Notes under the pieces: generated by a model
Told to the model about the DNA's origin: nothing
Database searches by the model: none
Seen by the model: only the letters and a program-made list of their open reading frames with translations
Shown: positions 13,524-23,632 of the stretch, piece after piece
How the letters are laid out: each line of letters begins with the position of its first letter
Position numbering within the stretch: position 1 is the first letter of the stretch
From: Ceratotherium simum simum
Lineage: Eukaryota; Chordata; Mammalia; Perissodactyla; Rhinocerotidae
Direction: 5' to 3'
NCBI RefSeq assembly: GCF_000283155.1
Contig: NW_004454163.1
Coordinates: 4,926,808-4,990,807 of the forward strand
DNA: 64,000 bases
Position numbers and translations under genes: made by a program

Positions 13524-13782
13524 GGGCCGGCCCCATGGCTTAGCAGTTAAGTGCACATGCTCCGCTACTGGTGGCCCGGGTTCGGATCCCAGGCGCACAC
13601 CGACGCACCACTTCTCCGGCCATGCTAAGACCGCATCCCACATACAGCAACTAGAAGGATGTGCANNNNNNNNNNNNNNNNNNNNNNNNNNNNNNNNNNN
13701 NNNNNNNNNNNNNNNNNNNNNNNNNNNNNNNNNNNNNNNNNNNNNNNNNNNNNNNNNNNNNNNNNAAAAAAAAAAAAAAAAA
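13524..13782 (+). mobile_element. ERE SINE copy 3, containing the assembly gap
   Basis: Left part 13524-13665 (142 bp) runs from GGGCCGGCCCC through the B box (GGTTCGGATCC) to GATGTGCA. Then come 100 N, then the A-tail. A perfect 13-bp target-site duplication AAGAATTCATCTA flanks it (13511-13523 and 13783-13795), so both ends are certain and it inserted into L1 ORF2. Low divergence suggests a fairly young copy. Confidence 0.95.
13666..13765. other. Assembly gap of exactly 100 N
   Basis: One hundred consecutive N, the usual placeholder for a gap of unknown size. It lies wholly inside an ERE whose two ends and duplication are both present, so what is missing is only SINE body and part of the A-tail. 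Any translation through it is meaningless. Confidence 0.98.
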
Positions 13783-14579
13783 AAGAATTCATCTAACAAA
13801 AGAATTGCAAGACTTGTTCAATAAAACCTACAAAACACAGCTGAAAAAAATTAAAGACCTAAATAAAAAAGATATCCTGTGTTAGTGGACTGAAATATAT
13901 AATCTTGTTAAGATGTCAAAACTCCTCAAATTGATCTAGAGTCAATGCAATTCCTATCAAATTCCAATAACCTTTTTTTAATAGAAAGTGTCGAGCTGAT
14001 CCTAAAATTCACACGGAAATGCAAAATGCAAAGGACACAGATTAGCCAAAATAATCTTGAAAAAAAACAACAAAGTTGGAGGAATTACAATTCCTCATTT
14101 CAAAAGTTACCACAAACCTATAATAATCAAGATAGCGTGGTACTGGCATAAGGATGGACACGTAGATCAACAGAATAGAATTGAGATCCCTAAAATACAT
14201 CCATGTCTATGGTCAGTTGATTTTTACAAGGGTGCCAAGACTATTCAATGAGAAAAGAATACTGTAGCCTTTTTTCAACAGATGGTACTAGGAAAACTGG
14301 ATATATACACGTAAAAGAAAGAATTTTGACTCCTACCTCAAACCACACAAAAAAAAAATAACTCAAAATGGATCATAGACTTAAGTGCAGGAGCTAAAAC
14401 TATAAAACTCTTAGAAGAAAACTGAGGTGTAAATATTTGTGACCTTGTATTAGGGGATAGTTTCTTTAATAGGATATCAAAAAAAAAAAAAAAAAAAACA
14501 AGCAATTTTAAAGATTAGATAAATTGGCTCCACCAAAATAAAAATTTTGTGCTGCAAAGGACATTATCAAGAAATTGAA

Positions 14580-14769
14580 GGGCCAACCATAGTGGGCTAC
14601 TGGTTAAGTTCTGGGCTCTGAGCTTCAGCCGCCCTGGTTCAGTCTGGGGTGTGGACCTACACCACTCCTCTGCCAGTCGCCATGCTGTGGCCACTGTTCA
14701 CATACAAAAAGAGGAAGATTGGCAACAGATGTTAGCTCAGGAAGAATCTTCCTTAGCAAAAAAATAAAA
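14580..14769 (+). mobile_element. ERE-related SINE copy 4, diverged
   Basis: Begins GGGCCAACCATAGTGGGCTA, has 'ctggttcagtctgggg' in place of a good B box, 'gccatgctgtggccactg', then 'gaggaagattggcaacagatgttagctcagg' territory and an A-rich tail. L1 ORF2 reads on both sides. It is older than copy 3, since the B box and head are eroded. Confidence 0.8.
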
Positions 14770-15452
14770 ACACCATCCCTACCATGGGTAAAAACATTTG
14801 CAAAACATATATCTGATAAAGGTCTAGTTTCTAAAATATATAAAGAATTCTTACAACTCAAAAAAAGATAACCAACCCAATTTAAAAATGGGCAGAAGAT
14901 TTGAAAAGACATTTCTCCAAAGAAGATATACAAATGGCCAGTAAGCACATTTAAAGATCCTAATCATCATTAGTCGCTACGGAAATGCAAATCTAAACTA
15001 CGAGATACCACTTCACACCCACTAAGATGGCTATAACAAAGTTAAAAAATAATAAGAGTTGACAACGGTGTGGAAAAACTGGAATCCTCATATCCTGCTA
15101 TTTGGAATGTAAAATATTGCAGCTCGTTGGAAAGAAAGTTGGCAATTACTCAGAAAGTTAAACATCGCGTTAACAAATGACCCAGCACTTTCAGTCCTAA
15201 ATGTATACCCAACAAAAATGAAAACGTATGTTCACATAAAAACTTGTACTCGAACATTTAACATTATTCCTAATAGCCCCAAAGTGGATACAACCCAAAT
15301 ATCCACCTACTGATATCAACAACATATGGAATATTCATACTGTGGAATAGTGTTCTGCCATAAAAGGGAATCTTGACAAAATCCTAGTGTAAGAGAAGCC
15401 AGATAAAGCTAACTATTTTACGAATTCATTTATATGAAACATCCAAAAAGGC

Positions 15453-16866
15453 GTCCCATCCCGCCTCCCCACCCCCATCCCCCATCCCCCAACAAGCCAA
15501 AAAAGTCCCCGCTGTGAGGGCGTTTCTGTTACCTCAGAAATCTTGAAGTAAATATCAAAAGCAACAGTATCAATATTTACGTTGAGCGACAGCAATAAGT
15601 GGGCCTCAGAAACCTGTCAGGTGGAGCATCACTGTGTCTGGACAGTTTCGAGCTGTGTGAGGAGAACGCTAAGGATGGTCTCTGCAGTCGAACGTTGCGG
15701 TGGCGCCAGTGCCGCCGGAGTCTGGCCCGCCGCAGTGGGGGCTGCTGGGAAGGACCGCCTACCGTTCATCGAGGAAGTTGTCCCGGGCTGGGATGCCTTC
15801 CTCCAGGCCTCTGCGCTTGCGCGTCTCCGCAGCGACCTGGCGGGGCTGGGTGGTGTTGTCGAAGGGGTCTCCCGGCAGGTTTTGCCAGCGGTCAAACACA
15901 CACTGGGGGAAGGCCGGGGCGCCCGTGTGGATTCTTAGGTCGGCGATGAAGCCAAGGAACTAGTTGACGGGCAAGTAGTCCTTCATGACAAACATGGGGG
16001 TGTCGGCCACCTGGCACTCCTGGAAGATGTGGCTCCACTTCCTGTTCAGGACACCATAGAAGGCACCAACCTCTTGTTCCGGACAGTGGATCTCCACAAG
16101 GTAGATGGGCTCCATGAACCAAGGCCCTCTGGCGTAGAGGCAGCGCCCTGTGCAGCGTCACATCATGGACATCGAAGGGCATGCCCTGCACGTTCTCGCC
16201 CAGCGCCGCCACTGGAAGCTGGCCACCACGCTTGGTCCTTGATCTCACCGAGGTACTGCACATCCTTGATATGTCGGTGAGGATGTTGGGGCCAGTGCTG
16301 ACAGGCCCAAAGCACCAGATCTTGTGGGCCTAGACCACGTGCTACTGATACTCCTCTGCCAGGTAGCAGGCGGACGCTCGCTTGAGCTCATGGAAGGGGC
16401 GGACACCTTGCCCTTGCTTTCCATAGCCAGCCCATTAGGGAAGGGTGGCGCCTACATGCACAGCGGGTTGTGCTTATTGGGGAACTTGGACAGGCAGAGC
16501 ACTTTCGACTCTTCGCTGCCGGTCTCACGGTAAGAGACAACTGGGTCAGATTTCTTGATTGGGATGCAGGTGTGGTCCTTCAGGCAGATTGCCAGGTGCA
16601 GCTCACCGGCACCAGCGATGATGTGCTCCCCCAACTGACTCCTTGATGATGCACTGCACCACGGGGTCCGTCTTGGCCAGCTGCTTTAGCCCCTCCACCA
16701 GCTGGGGCAGGTCGACCGGGGTCTTGGCCTCTACAGCAACCGTAACAACAGGGCTTACACTGAATTTCATCGCCCGCATTGTGGGCGTGCTCGAAGGTGG
16801 TGATGGTGCCCGTCTTCATCAGGGGCTAGTCGACACCCACCAGGCCCATGATGTTCCTGAAAGGCA
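15453..16866 (-). pseudogene. EEF2 processed pseudogene, 5'-truncated
   Basis: Intronless copy of the C-terminal half of eukaryotic elongation factor 2, the GTPase that drives ribosomal translocation. Reading the minus strand from about 16865, recognisable blocks are [14 protein letters not shown] (16819 down), [38 protein letters not shown] (16634-16452), FDVHDVTLH (about 16180) and DNFLD before the stop at 15759-15761. The rest, to about 15453, looks like 3' UTR. It starts roughly at residue 465 of the 858-residue protein. An in-frame stop replaces the residue after VGVD. There are frameshifts after the HAHN block and near FQW. A deletion after VTLH removes the loop with the diphthamide histidine. 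It lies inside the 3' UTR of the big L1, which resumes at 16867. GC content is far above the surroundings. It cannot encode a factor. Confidence 0.92.
15467..15490 (-). other. G-quadruplex-capable G-tract
   Basis: On the minus strand four runs of 4-5 G are separated by only AT, AT and T (C-runs at 15467-15470, 15472-15476, 15479-15483, 15486-15490 on the plus strand). This fits the G3+N1-7 rule. It sits at the 3' end of the EEF2 retropseudogene, in what should be its 3' UTR. Confidence 0.7.
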
Positions 16867-17221
16867 TGTAGATTTGTGGTTGCCAGGGGCTGGGTGGAGA
16901 GGGAATGAGGAGTGGCTGCTAATGGTATAGGGATTCTTTTTGGGGTTATGAAAGTGTTCTAGAATTAGATAATGGAGATAGTTGCACAAACTTGTGATTA
17001 TACTAAAAATACTGAATTCTACACTTTAAAGAGGTGAATTTTATGGTATGGGAATTATAACTCAATTTTAAAAAGTTAAACACAATATTATAAGAGCATT
17101 TAGTGAAGCAGCATGCTGAGTAAATCTCTGCTTTATATGAGTCTGAGTTGATAATCCAATCCTTTTTATTATCTATATGATATGTCAAAGGAAATTTGTA
17201 GCTTTAAATAATTATATTGGA

Positions 17222-17489
17222 GGGGCCGGCCCAGTGGCACAAGCCATTAAGTGCGCCCCCTCCGCTGCGGTGGCCCAGGGTTCGCCAGTTCGGATCCTGG
17301 GCGTGCACCCACACATAACTTGTCAAGCCATGCTGTGGCAGCGTCCCATATAAAGTGGAGGAAGATGGGCATGGATGTTAGCCCAGGGCCAGTCTTCCTC
17401 AGCAAAAAAAGAGGAGGATTGGCAGATGTTAGCTCAGGGCAGATCTTCCTCCCCCCCAAAAAATTAAAAAATTTAAAAAATTTAAAAAT
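17222..17489 (+). mobile_element. ERE SINE copy 5 (long tail type)
   Basis: Head GGGGCCGGCCCAGTGGC, B box AGTTCGGATCC, two tail units with GATGTTAGC, then a C-run and an A/T-rich tail. The target-site duplication is AAATAATTATATT at 17206-17218 and 17490-17502, perfect over 13 bp, although three or four extra bases lie before the head. Confidence 0.9.
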
Positions 17490-17844
17490 AAATAATTATA
17501 TTAGAAAAGAAAAAAAGCTGAAAATGAGTGATCTAAGTATCCAAATTAAGAATATGTGGGGGAAAAAATCCAAAGGAAGTAGAAGGACGAGAAGGGGGTA
17601 ATAATATCTGAAATTAATAAAATAGAAAGCAAATCAACAACAAAAAACCCAAGAGATAATTTAAAAGGTTAGAAATTACCACTTTGAAAAATTTAGCACC
17701 AATGGCAAAATTGATCAAAATGGAAGAGAAGAAACAAATACAATATTATGAATGTAAAGGAGAAATAAGTACATATAGAGAGATATAAAAATAAAAGATA
17801 TTATTAACAATATTGTATCAGTACATTTAAAATTTAACCAAATG

Positions 17845-18099
17845 GGGGCCGGACCAGTGGGCTAGTGGTTAAATTCACACTTTTCACATCAGTGGCCCCG
17901 GGGTTCCCCAGTTCGTATCCTGGCTGCGGACCTACTCACCGCTCATCAAGCCATGCTGAGGCTGCATCCCATATAGAAGAGCTACAACTCAACTACTATA
18001 ATATACAACTATGTACTGGGGCTTTGGGAAGAAAAAAAGAAAAAGAGGAAGATTGGCAACAGATGTTATCACAGGGCCAATCTTCCTAAAAAAAAAAAA
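17845..18099 (+). mobile_element. ERE SINE copy 6
   Basis: Head GGGGCCGGACCAGTGGG, weak B box (GTTCGTATCC), 'actggggctttggga' in the middle and one tail unit before an A14-like tail. Perfect 14-bp duplication AATTTAACCAAATG at 17831-17844 and 18100-18113. Confidence 0.92.
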
Positions 18100-18711
18100 A
18101 ATTTAACCAAATGAACAAATTTTTAAAAGAAAAAATTATAACTTACCAATAGTGAATTAAGAATAAATAGCCTAAATAGTCCTTTAACCAATAAATAATT
18201 TGTATCAATAGTTTAATATCTCCCTAAAGATTAAGACATAAGTTCATCGAAACATTCAAGAAAAATAATTAAAATATTACATTATTTATTTCAAGGAATA
18301 GAAAATGAAGAAACATGCTCTAATTCAATTGTGAGGTTATAAACACCTTACTACCAAAACCAGACAAGAAAATTTAAAGGCTAATGTTACTCGAGCATAG
18401 ATGGAAAAATCCTAAATAAATAACTATCAAACCAAATCCAGCAATATATTCAAATAAAATAAAATAAGTTAAATCTATCCCAGGAATAAAAAGTTTAACA
18501 ATTGAAAATCAATTTATGCAACTTATTAAATTTAAGGATTAAAGATTAAAGAAGAAAAATTTAATCGCAGAAAAATTTCAGTAGATGTAGGAAAAGCATT
18601 CATAAAATTCAATACATGTTCATAATTTATAGTAAATTATAAAAAATCATCTCTAAAAAATCATATTTAATGGTGAAACATTTAAAGTCTCATTTTAAAA
18701 ATCAGGAACAA

Positions 18712-18967
18712 GGGGCTGGCTGGCTGTGTAGTGGTTAAGTTCACGGGCACCCAGGGTGCCCTGTGGCCCAGGGTTCACAGTTTTAAATCCTGGGCACAGA
18801 CCAACGCACTGCTCATCAAGCCACACTGTGGCAGTGTCCCACATACAAAATAGAGGAAGATGGGCACAGATGTTAGCTTAGGGGCAATCTTCCTCAGCAA
18901 AAAGAGGAGGATTGGCAACAGATGTTAGCTAAGGGCTAGTCTTCCTCTCCAAAATAAAGAAATAAAT
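18712..18967 (+). mobile_element. ERE SINE copy 7, older
   Basis: Head GGGGCTGGCTGGCTGTG is eroded and the B box is lost ('cagttttaaatcctggg'). Two tail units with GATGTTAGCT follow, then an AAATAAAGAAATAA tail. Imperfect duplication AATCAGGAACA on the left, AATCAGAAACA on the right. Confidence 0.85.
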
Positions 18968-19160
18968 AATCAGAAACAGGAAGATAAGTGTCTACATTTT
19001 TATTGCTTCCATTTAACAGGGTACTAAAGGATCTAGACTAAGCAATAGAAGAGAGAAAAGTGATAAAATTATGATTGGATGAAGTAAAAATCGAAATGCA
19101 TTATTTTCAGATGATCTAATATTTTGAATTAATAAGATGGTTAAAAATTATAATATGAGA

Positions 19161-21082
19161 TTAAATATATAAAACTATATAACATATATTAGCATATTCA
19201 TATATAATATATAAAACTAAATGTGATTTGGGAGAGGTGAGAGAACCCAGGGTTCTATTTCTTAATGTGGGTTATGAGTGCACAGATATTCAATTTTTAT
19301 CAGCATTCTTTATACTTTACATATATGTTACAGATATTTTTACATATATGAAATATTTCCTATTTCAACATATAAAGACACTATTTTGTAAAAAAAAATA
19401 CAGTCTCTGCCCATTATATGGAAAAGATACATTATGAAAAACAATGAATAGAAAAATTAATGCAATAACAGTATCTTAATACAAATAACTAAGTGATGCT
19501 GCCATGAAATGCAGTTTTGTATGTAGTGAAAATATTGCCTGAAAATTAAAACATTACAGGTGGTAAGTTTGTAAAAAGATACTGTCAATTGTAATAGAAA
19601 TTATTATCCCAGAGCTAACCATTTGTAAACACGAGTCATCTGAAAATACTGTTGATCAGTATATGACTGTGACTGTACAGAACAATTTGGAAAAGTTTAA
19701 TAATTTGTTTCATTATTTATTTCAGCTAAGAGCACAGCATAATCATCCATTTTGCTATGTTTATTGATAGTACAATAAGATTTTTGATGTGACTCCAGTA
19801 GTTTCATGATGATTGAAATACCATAAGGAAAGGATTTATTTTTGATGTTAAGAAAAGTATTATTATGTTGAATATCATCTGGAAGAAGTTAGTAAGACCT
19901 CACACTCTGTTCTTGTAATGTTCATGACAGAGTTAATGACAAACCTTTTCAAAGGTTGGTACATAATTAGGTTCAGAACATCATCCAGCAAAGATTGCTT
20001 GGAGCATAAAATTTAAAATCTGCCAAGACATAGTAATAAACACTGAGATCTGATAAATTCCTGTAGTTTGAACATAGACATCTCAATGCTTTGTTTGATG
20101 AACTGAACATTCTCTATAGTGATTAGTTGTTTTACGTAGAGGATGGGGAGCTTAATGATAGTATGATGCCAAAGAGAAAGAAATTAATTTTAACTGATAA
20201 TCATGATTTATGCCAGTATTCCAAACATTGGTTCTAATGTTATTTAAATACAAATATTCTAAACTTACTAACCAAGCACATTTCAAAAGACTATTTATTA
20301 ACCATATTACTTTCCAAAGAGTTAGAAAACTAGACATATTTCCATTTAATATGCATTTACAGAAATTATATCATGGAACACTTACATTCCACTAAATAAT
20401 CTGATATATCATTTTATCTGACTGTATATATTTCTCCATTGCATTGGCTGAAGACGGGTGGCCTGTCATGTTTAGCATGATTAACTTTCTCCTGATGTAC
20501 TATACACAAGAGCTTTTGCTTGCAAACCAGTGTAGACTGGTCACTTTCTCTTGCAAAAAAATAAGTAGACTTTGTCATGTTACTCAAAGGGAAGTCAGCA
20601 GCTCAGCTCTCCAAAGTCTTGAAACAAACCATTAGTTTTTAATTAACAATATAATCAATCCAAAAACTTTTGATAGTCCTTTTCAAGTACTGTATTTAAA
20701 CATGAGATATGCACAAGTATGATTTGATTATCTTATCTCTTTCCAAAATTATGTCTTTGGGAAAACTGTTTTAAGTGAATAACCTGGTCCATTTTGCTAA
20801 TCTTAGATTGAAGTCAGTTTCCGGAAATGAAATTTTTTTGCCTAAACTTCACTACACGAACTGTGAAAATGAAATAACATTATTTTTTTCAATTAATATT
20901 GGTAGAGTGAATAAAGAGCAAAAACCAAAGTTATTGAAATACTCTGAAAGCAAATGTGGTGATGAGTACTAAAATCCTACCCAAAATTGGTAACCCTACA
21001 TGAAATCCGTTGTATAATGTCTTCAACCATGTTTGGAACTACTAAATGACTGCTTTCTTTTATAATCCCAAACAAGATTGTA
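19161..21082. other. Unassigned non-coding stretch
   Basis: About 1.9 kb without a recognised repeat or convincing exon. Short frames of 60-70 codons (19228, 20210, 20444, 20775) are unrelated to anything I know and have no flanking splice sites worth noting. It could be single-copy intergenic DNA or a very old repeat. Confidence 0.5.
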
Positions 21083-21621
21083 GTAATTGGATTGTAATAT
21101 TAGCCCCAATAATTTTCTCCTCCCCGTGTTCACCTTCCTTTGCAATGTGACTTGCAGCATCTACCATCAAGAGGTGGGGTCTAATCTCTTGCCCTGACTC
21201 TAGGCTGGTCCTGTGACTTGCTTTTGGCCGATAAAATGTAGCAGAAGTGATAGCGTGCCAGTTCTGAGCCTTGGCCTCAAGAGGCCTTGTGACCTTCTGT
21301 TCCCCCTCTTAAGCCATGAGATCAGGCTGCTGGAGGAGTATGAGAGACTACATGGTACAAAGCTGAGTCAGCCCAGTTTTCCCAGCTAAGGCCCTAGGCC
21401 TGTGAAAGCCCAGCCAAAATGAGCAAGATCAGTAATGGTGCTTAGATGACCTGTGGCTTACTGCAGATACATGAGTGAGCCATCCTGAGTCTACCTGAGA
21501 TCAGCAAAACCACTTAGCACAATGGTTTTGCTAAAATGAAAGTTTATGACGCCGTATGCACCTGCATTTTTGTGGCTGGCTGTTACATAGCAGTAGTGCA
21601 GCAATGGATAACTGATACAGA
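21083..21621 (+). mobile_element. MaLR (MLT1-type) solo LTR
   Basis: Contains the word order of an MLT1-class LTR: 'ttgcaatgtgacttgcagcatc', 'gaggtggggtctaatctctt', 'gtgacttgcttttggccgat', 'cctcaagaggccttgtgacc', 'gaggagtatgagagactacatgg' and a terminus 'cagcaatggataactgatac'. No internal retroviral region is attached, so it is a solo LTR. Family name from memory. Confidence 0.7.
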
Positions 21622-21668
21622 GACTATCCATTGTTCCCAATTAAAGTACTGAAGGCAAAATTCTATAC

Positions 21669-21874
21669 CAAGGATTGGCAAACTTTTTCTATAAAGGCCG
21701 GACAGTAAAAATTTTAGGTTTTGTGGGCCACATGCAGTCTCATTTGCATATTCCTCATTGTTTTGTTTCTTTTTACAACCCTTTATGGATGTAAAAACCA
21801 TTCGTTCTTTTTGGGCTGTACAAAAAGGGCTGATGTCCAGATTTGGCCCATGGGCTGTAATTTGCTGACCTCTG
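21669..21874 (+). mobile_element. hAT-Charlie-type non-autonomous DNA transposon
   Basis: Starts CAAGGATTGGCAAACT and ends AATTTGCTGACCTCTG, the decayed inverted termini of the CAGGGGTTGGCAAACT-class mammalian hAT elements. Inside are 'ataaaggccggacagtaaa' and 'ttttgtgggccacatg'. An 8-bp duplication, as expected for hAT, flanks it: TTCTATAC at 21661-21668 and TTCTATAT at 21875-21882. Confidence 0.85.
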
Positions 21875-22026
21875 TTCTATATCATGTAAAGACATGATAT
21901 TGCTAACATGATGCAGAATAAAAGATGTCAGGGCTCAGGATGCAAAGTAATGCAATAAAATCTAATACAATTTTAAAAATAGAATTATACAAGTATCTTT
22001 CACTTTTAATTTTGTATGTTTATCTT

Positions 22027-22176
22027 CAATAGTGTGCTGGTAAAATTTTAATAACCAGCTGTCAGGTGGTAGTAAATACTGCCACCAATTTCAAGCAATC
22101 AGTGGAGTGGAATTGAGAAGAGATGTATACAATTGGCTCACATGGGCCAGTAAAGGCTGACTCCAGCACACCATTG
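22027..22176. mobile_element. Short element with 14-bp terminal inverted repeats
   Basis: CAATAGTGTGCTGG at 22027-22040 is the inverse of CCAGCACACCATTG at 22163-22176 with one mismatch in 14. The 150-bp length and no coding capacity fit a MITE-like DNA transposon, probably hAT class. The flanks do not show a clear 8-bp duplication, which leaves the class open. Confidence 0.5.
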
Positions 22177-22959
22177 TTGTACTACCTACCCATTGTACTG
22201 CCTGTAACATAGTTCAGTAGTAATTATAAAAGAAATTGATTATAATCTGGACAGTGGGTTTTCCTTAGACTGACTTACTCCTTTTGCTTACCTAACCTTC
22301 CTGGTCCCAGTAAGTTTTGGTTTTGTGACCCCTGGTCCTGGAGAAGACTTCTGTCTTTACAGCTGCCTTCTTCTATGAGTGACTTGAATTGCATTTACCC
22401 CTGACCTATCTTCAAAGAAAATCACTTAAGGATAAACTTACCTTTCTTGGTTTGATCACCTCCAGTGGGAGAACAGGAAATTGTCTCAGGCATATTTATT
22501 TACAGTATTTTGAAACCTAATTGGAAATAAAAATATTTAAATATCATGAATTAAAATTAGTTTATACTTAATTTCACTAAAAATTGTCAACTCAAGAACT
22601 GATAGTGTCAAGATAGGTTTCTAATATTATACAATATAGATATGTAAAGATCAATACTAAATTATGTTAAAAATGTAAGGAAATCCAACAATATACAATT
22701 CTTCCTATGAGGACTACTATGATCCTATTTAGGAACAATAAATATAAAAATCCTCATTAAAGAGGGATCTTTGATCCCCTGCCTTGCTGGTAACTTAAAT
22801 GGACACCCGACCTGACTACTAGATAGTTTAGCATTCATCCTTATAGCTGTGGGCTCAAAGCCCTGTAGGAATTCTGAAACCTACAATGTTTCATTTTATA
22901 TGATAAACTTTGCTATCATCTCTTCTTTTCTTTCCCTCAGTTCCTTTTTTAAATATTCT
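22177..22959. other. Unassigned non-coding stretch
   Basis: Mixed-composition DNA with no long frame, no recognised repeat and no simple repeat. Nothing to annotate. Confidence 0.5.
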
Positions 22960-23520
22960 ATTACGGAGAAAGTCAAATATATACTAATACAGAGAGAAAA
23001 GTGTGATGCACCTCTATGTGTCCATTAACGAGTTTCAACAATTATCAACTTGGGGCCCATCTGAATTCTATACCTCACCCACTGCCCTGTCTAACCTCCT
23101 TAATCACGGTTAACCAAATTTTTGATATCAAAAAGATATCATATTATTGCATTTGTAAATATTTCAAGAATTTTTAAAACATAGCCATAATACCAATAAT
23201 GTAATTAAGACAATTAATAATACCATCTTAATATCACTAAACATACAGTGTTTACATTTCTTTCTCTGTCTCATATTTTTTTCTGTTTTTAAATTTTTTT
23301 CAGAATAATGATACAAACAAGCATAGCATTTAACTGAATTTCCTGTTAATTCTCTTTTAATCTATGAGTTCTCCAGCCTTGTTTTTCTCTGCAATTTATG
23401 TATGTAGAAATCAAACATTTTGTCTTGTAGAATTTTCCACATTGCTGACAAAATCCCTGTGCTATATTTAACAAGTTCCTCTATCCCTGTATTTCCTATA
23501 AAATGGTATTTATTAGAAAT
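22960..23520. repeat. Ancient interspersed repeat, probably LINE-derived
   Basis: Words such as 'gagtttcaacaattatcaac', 'cataatcccttaatatcac'-like text, 'ctcttttaatctatgagttct' and 'ctgtatttcctataaaatgg' recur in old mammalian repeats I have seen, in this order. I cannot name the family with confidence. Confidence 0.4.
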
Positions 23521-23632
23521 TTAAACTACCAACTGGAAAGACAACAATTCTATAACACAGAACTAATAGAGTCCTCTTTTAATTAAAGCATTATTTTAAT
23601 TAGAGATTAGAAATCATCTAGTTCAATTTTTT

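Larger units (their letters stand above)
11440..15000 (+). pseudogene. L1 ORF2 remnant (endonuclease and reverse transcriptase)
   Basis: The start translates as TLNINGLNSPI-like residues at about 11460-11500, the conserved opening of the L1 endonuclease domain. RT-region words follow (for example 'ctagatgaaatggacaaattcctaga' at about 12680), then the C-terminal segment with 'gttggaggaattacaattcc' (about 14074) and 'gatagcgtggtactggcata' (about 14131). Two EREs interrupt it. No catalytic frame survives. Confidence 0.7.
8335..17065 (+). mobile_element. Near full-length old LINE-1 with four nested insertions
   Basis: Reading the plus strand and skipping the insertions gives the whole L1 order. 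A 5' UTR runs from about 8335 to 10160, an ORF1 remnant to about 10960, and an ORF2 remnant from about 11440 to 15000. The 3' UTR ends near 17065, where 'gtggttgccaggggctggg' marks its start and a 'gaattataactcaatttt' word its end. All frames carry many stops and indels, so it is long dead. Insertions split it at about 9194-10082 (L1 3' fragment), 13524-13782 (ERE), 14580-14769 (ERE) and 15453-16866 (EEF2 retropseudogene). I found no clear target-site duplication or long poly(A) for the element itself. Confidence 0.75.
17195..19160 (+). mobile_element. Second decayed L1 ORF2 fragment
   Basis: Plus-strand L1 ORF2 words appear in order: 'tagctttaaataattatatta' (split by ERE copy 5), 'ctgaaaatgagtgatctaagtatcc', 'ggaataaaaagtttaacaattg', 'ggtgaaacatttaaagtct' and 'gattggatgaagtaaaaatc'. 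There are stops throughout. Three EREs break it (17222-17489, 17845-18099, 18712-18967), each with a duplication, so all three landed after the L1. Confidence 0.65.

Noticed and set aside
13521..13885. Frames containing long runs of X
   Set aside because: They cross the 100-N gap and carry no information.
15582..16280. Plus-strand frames of 80-118 codons
   Set aside because: They are antisense to the EEF2 retropseudogene, and their openness follows from its high GC and codon structure.
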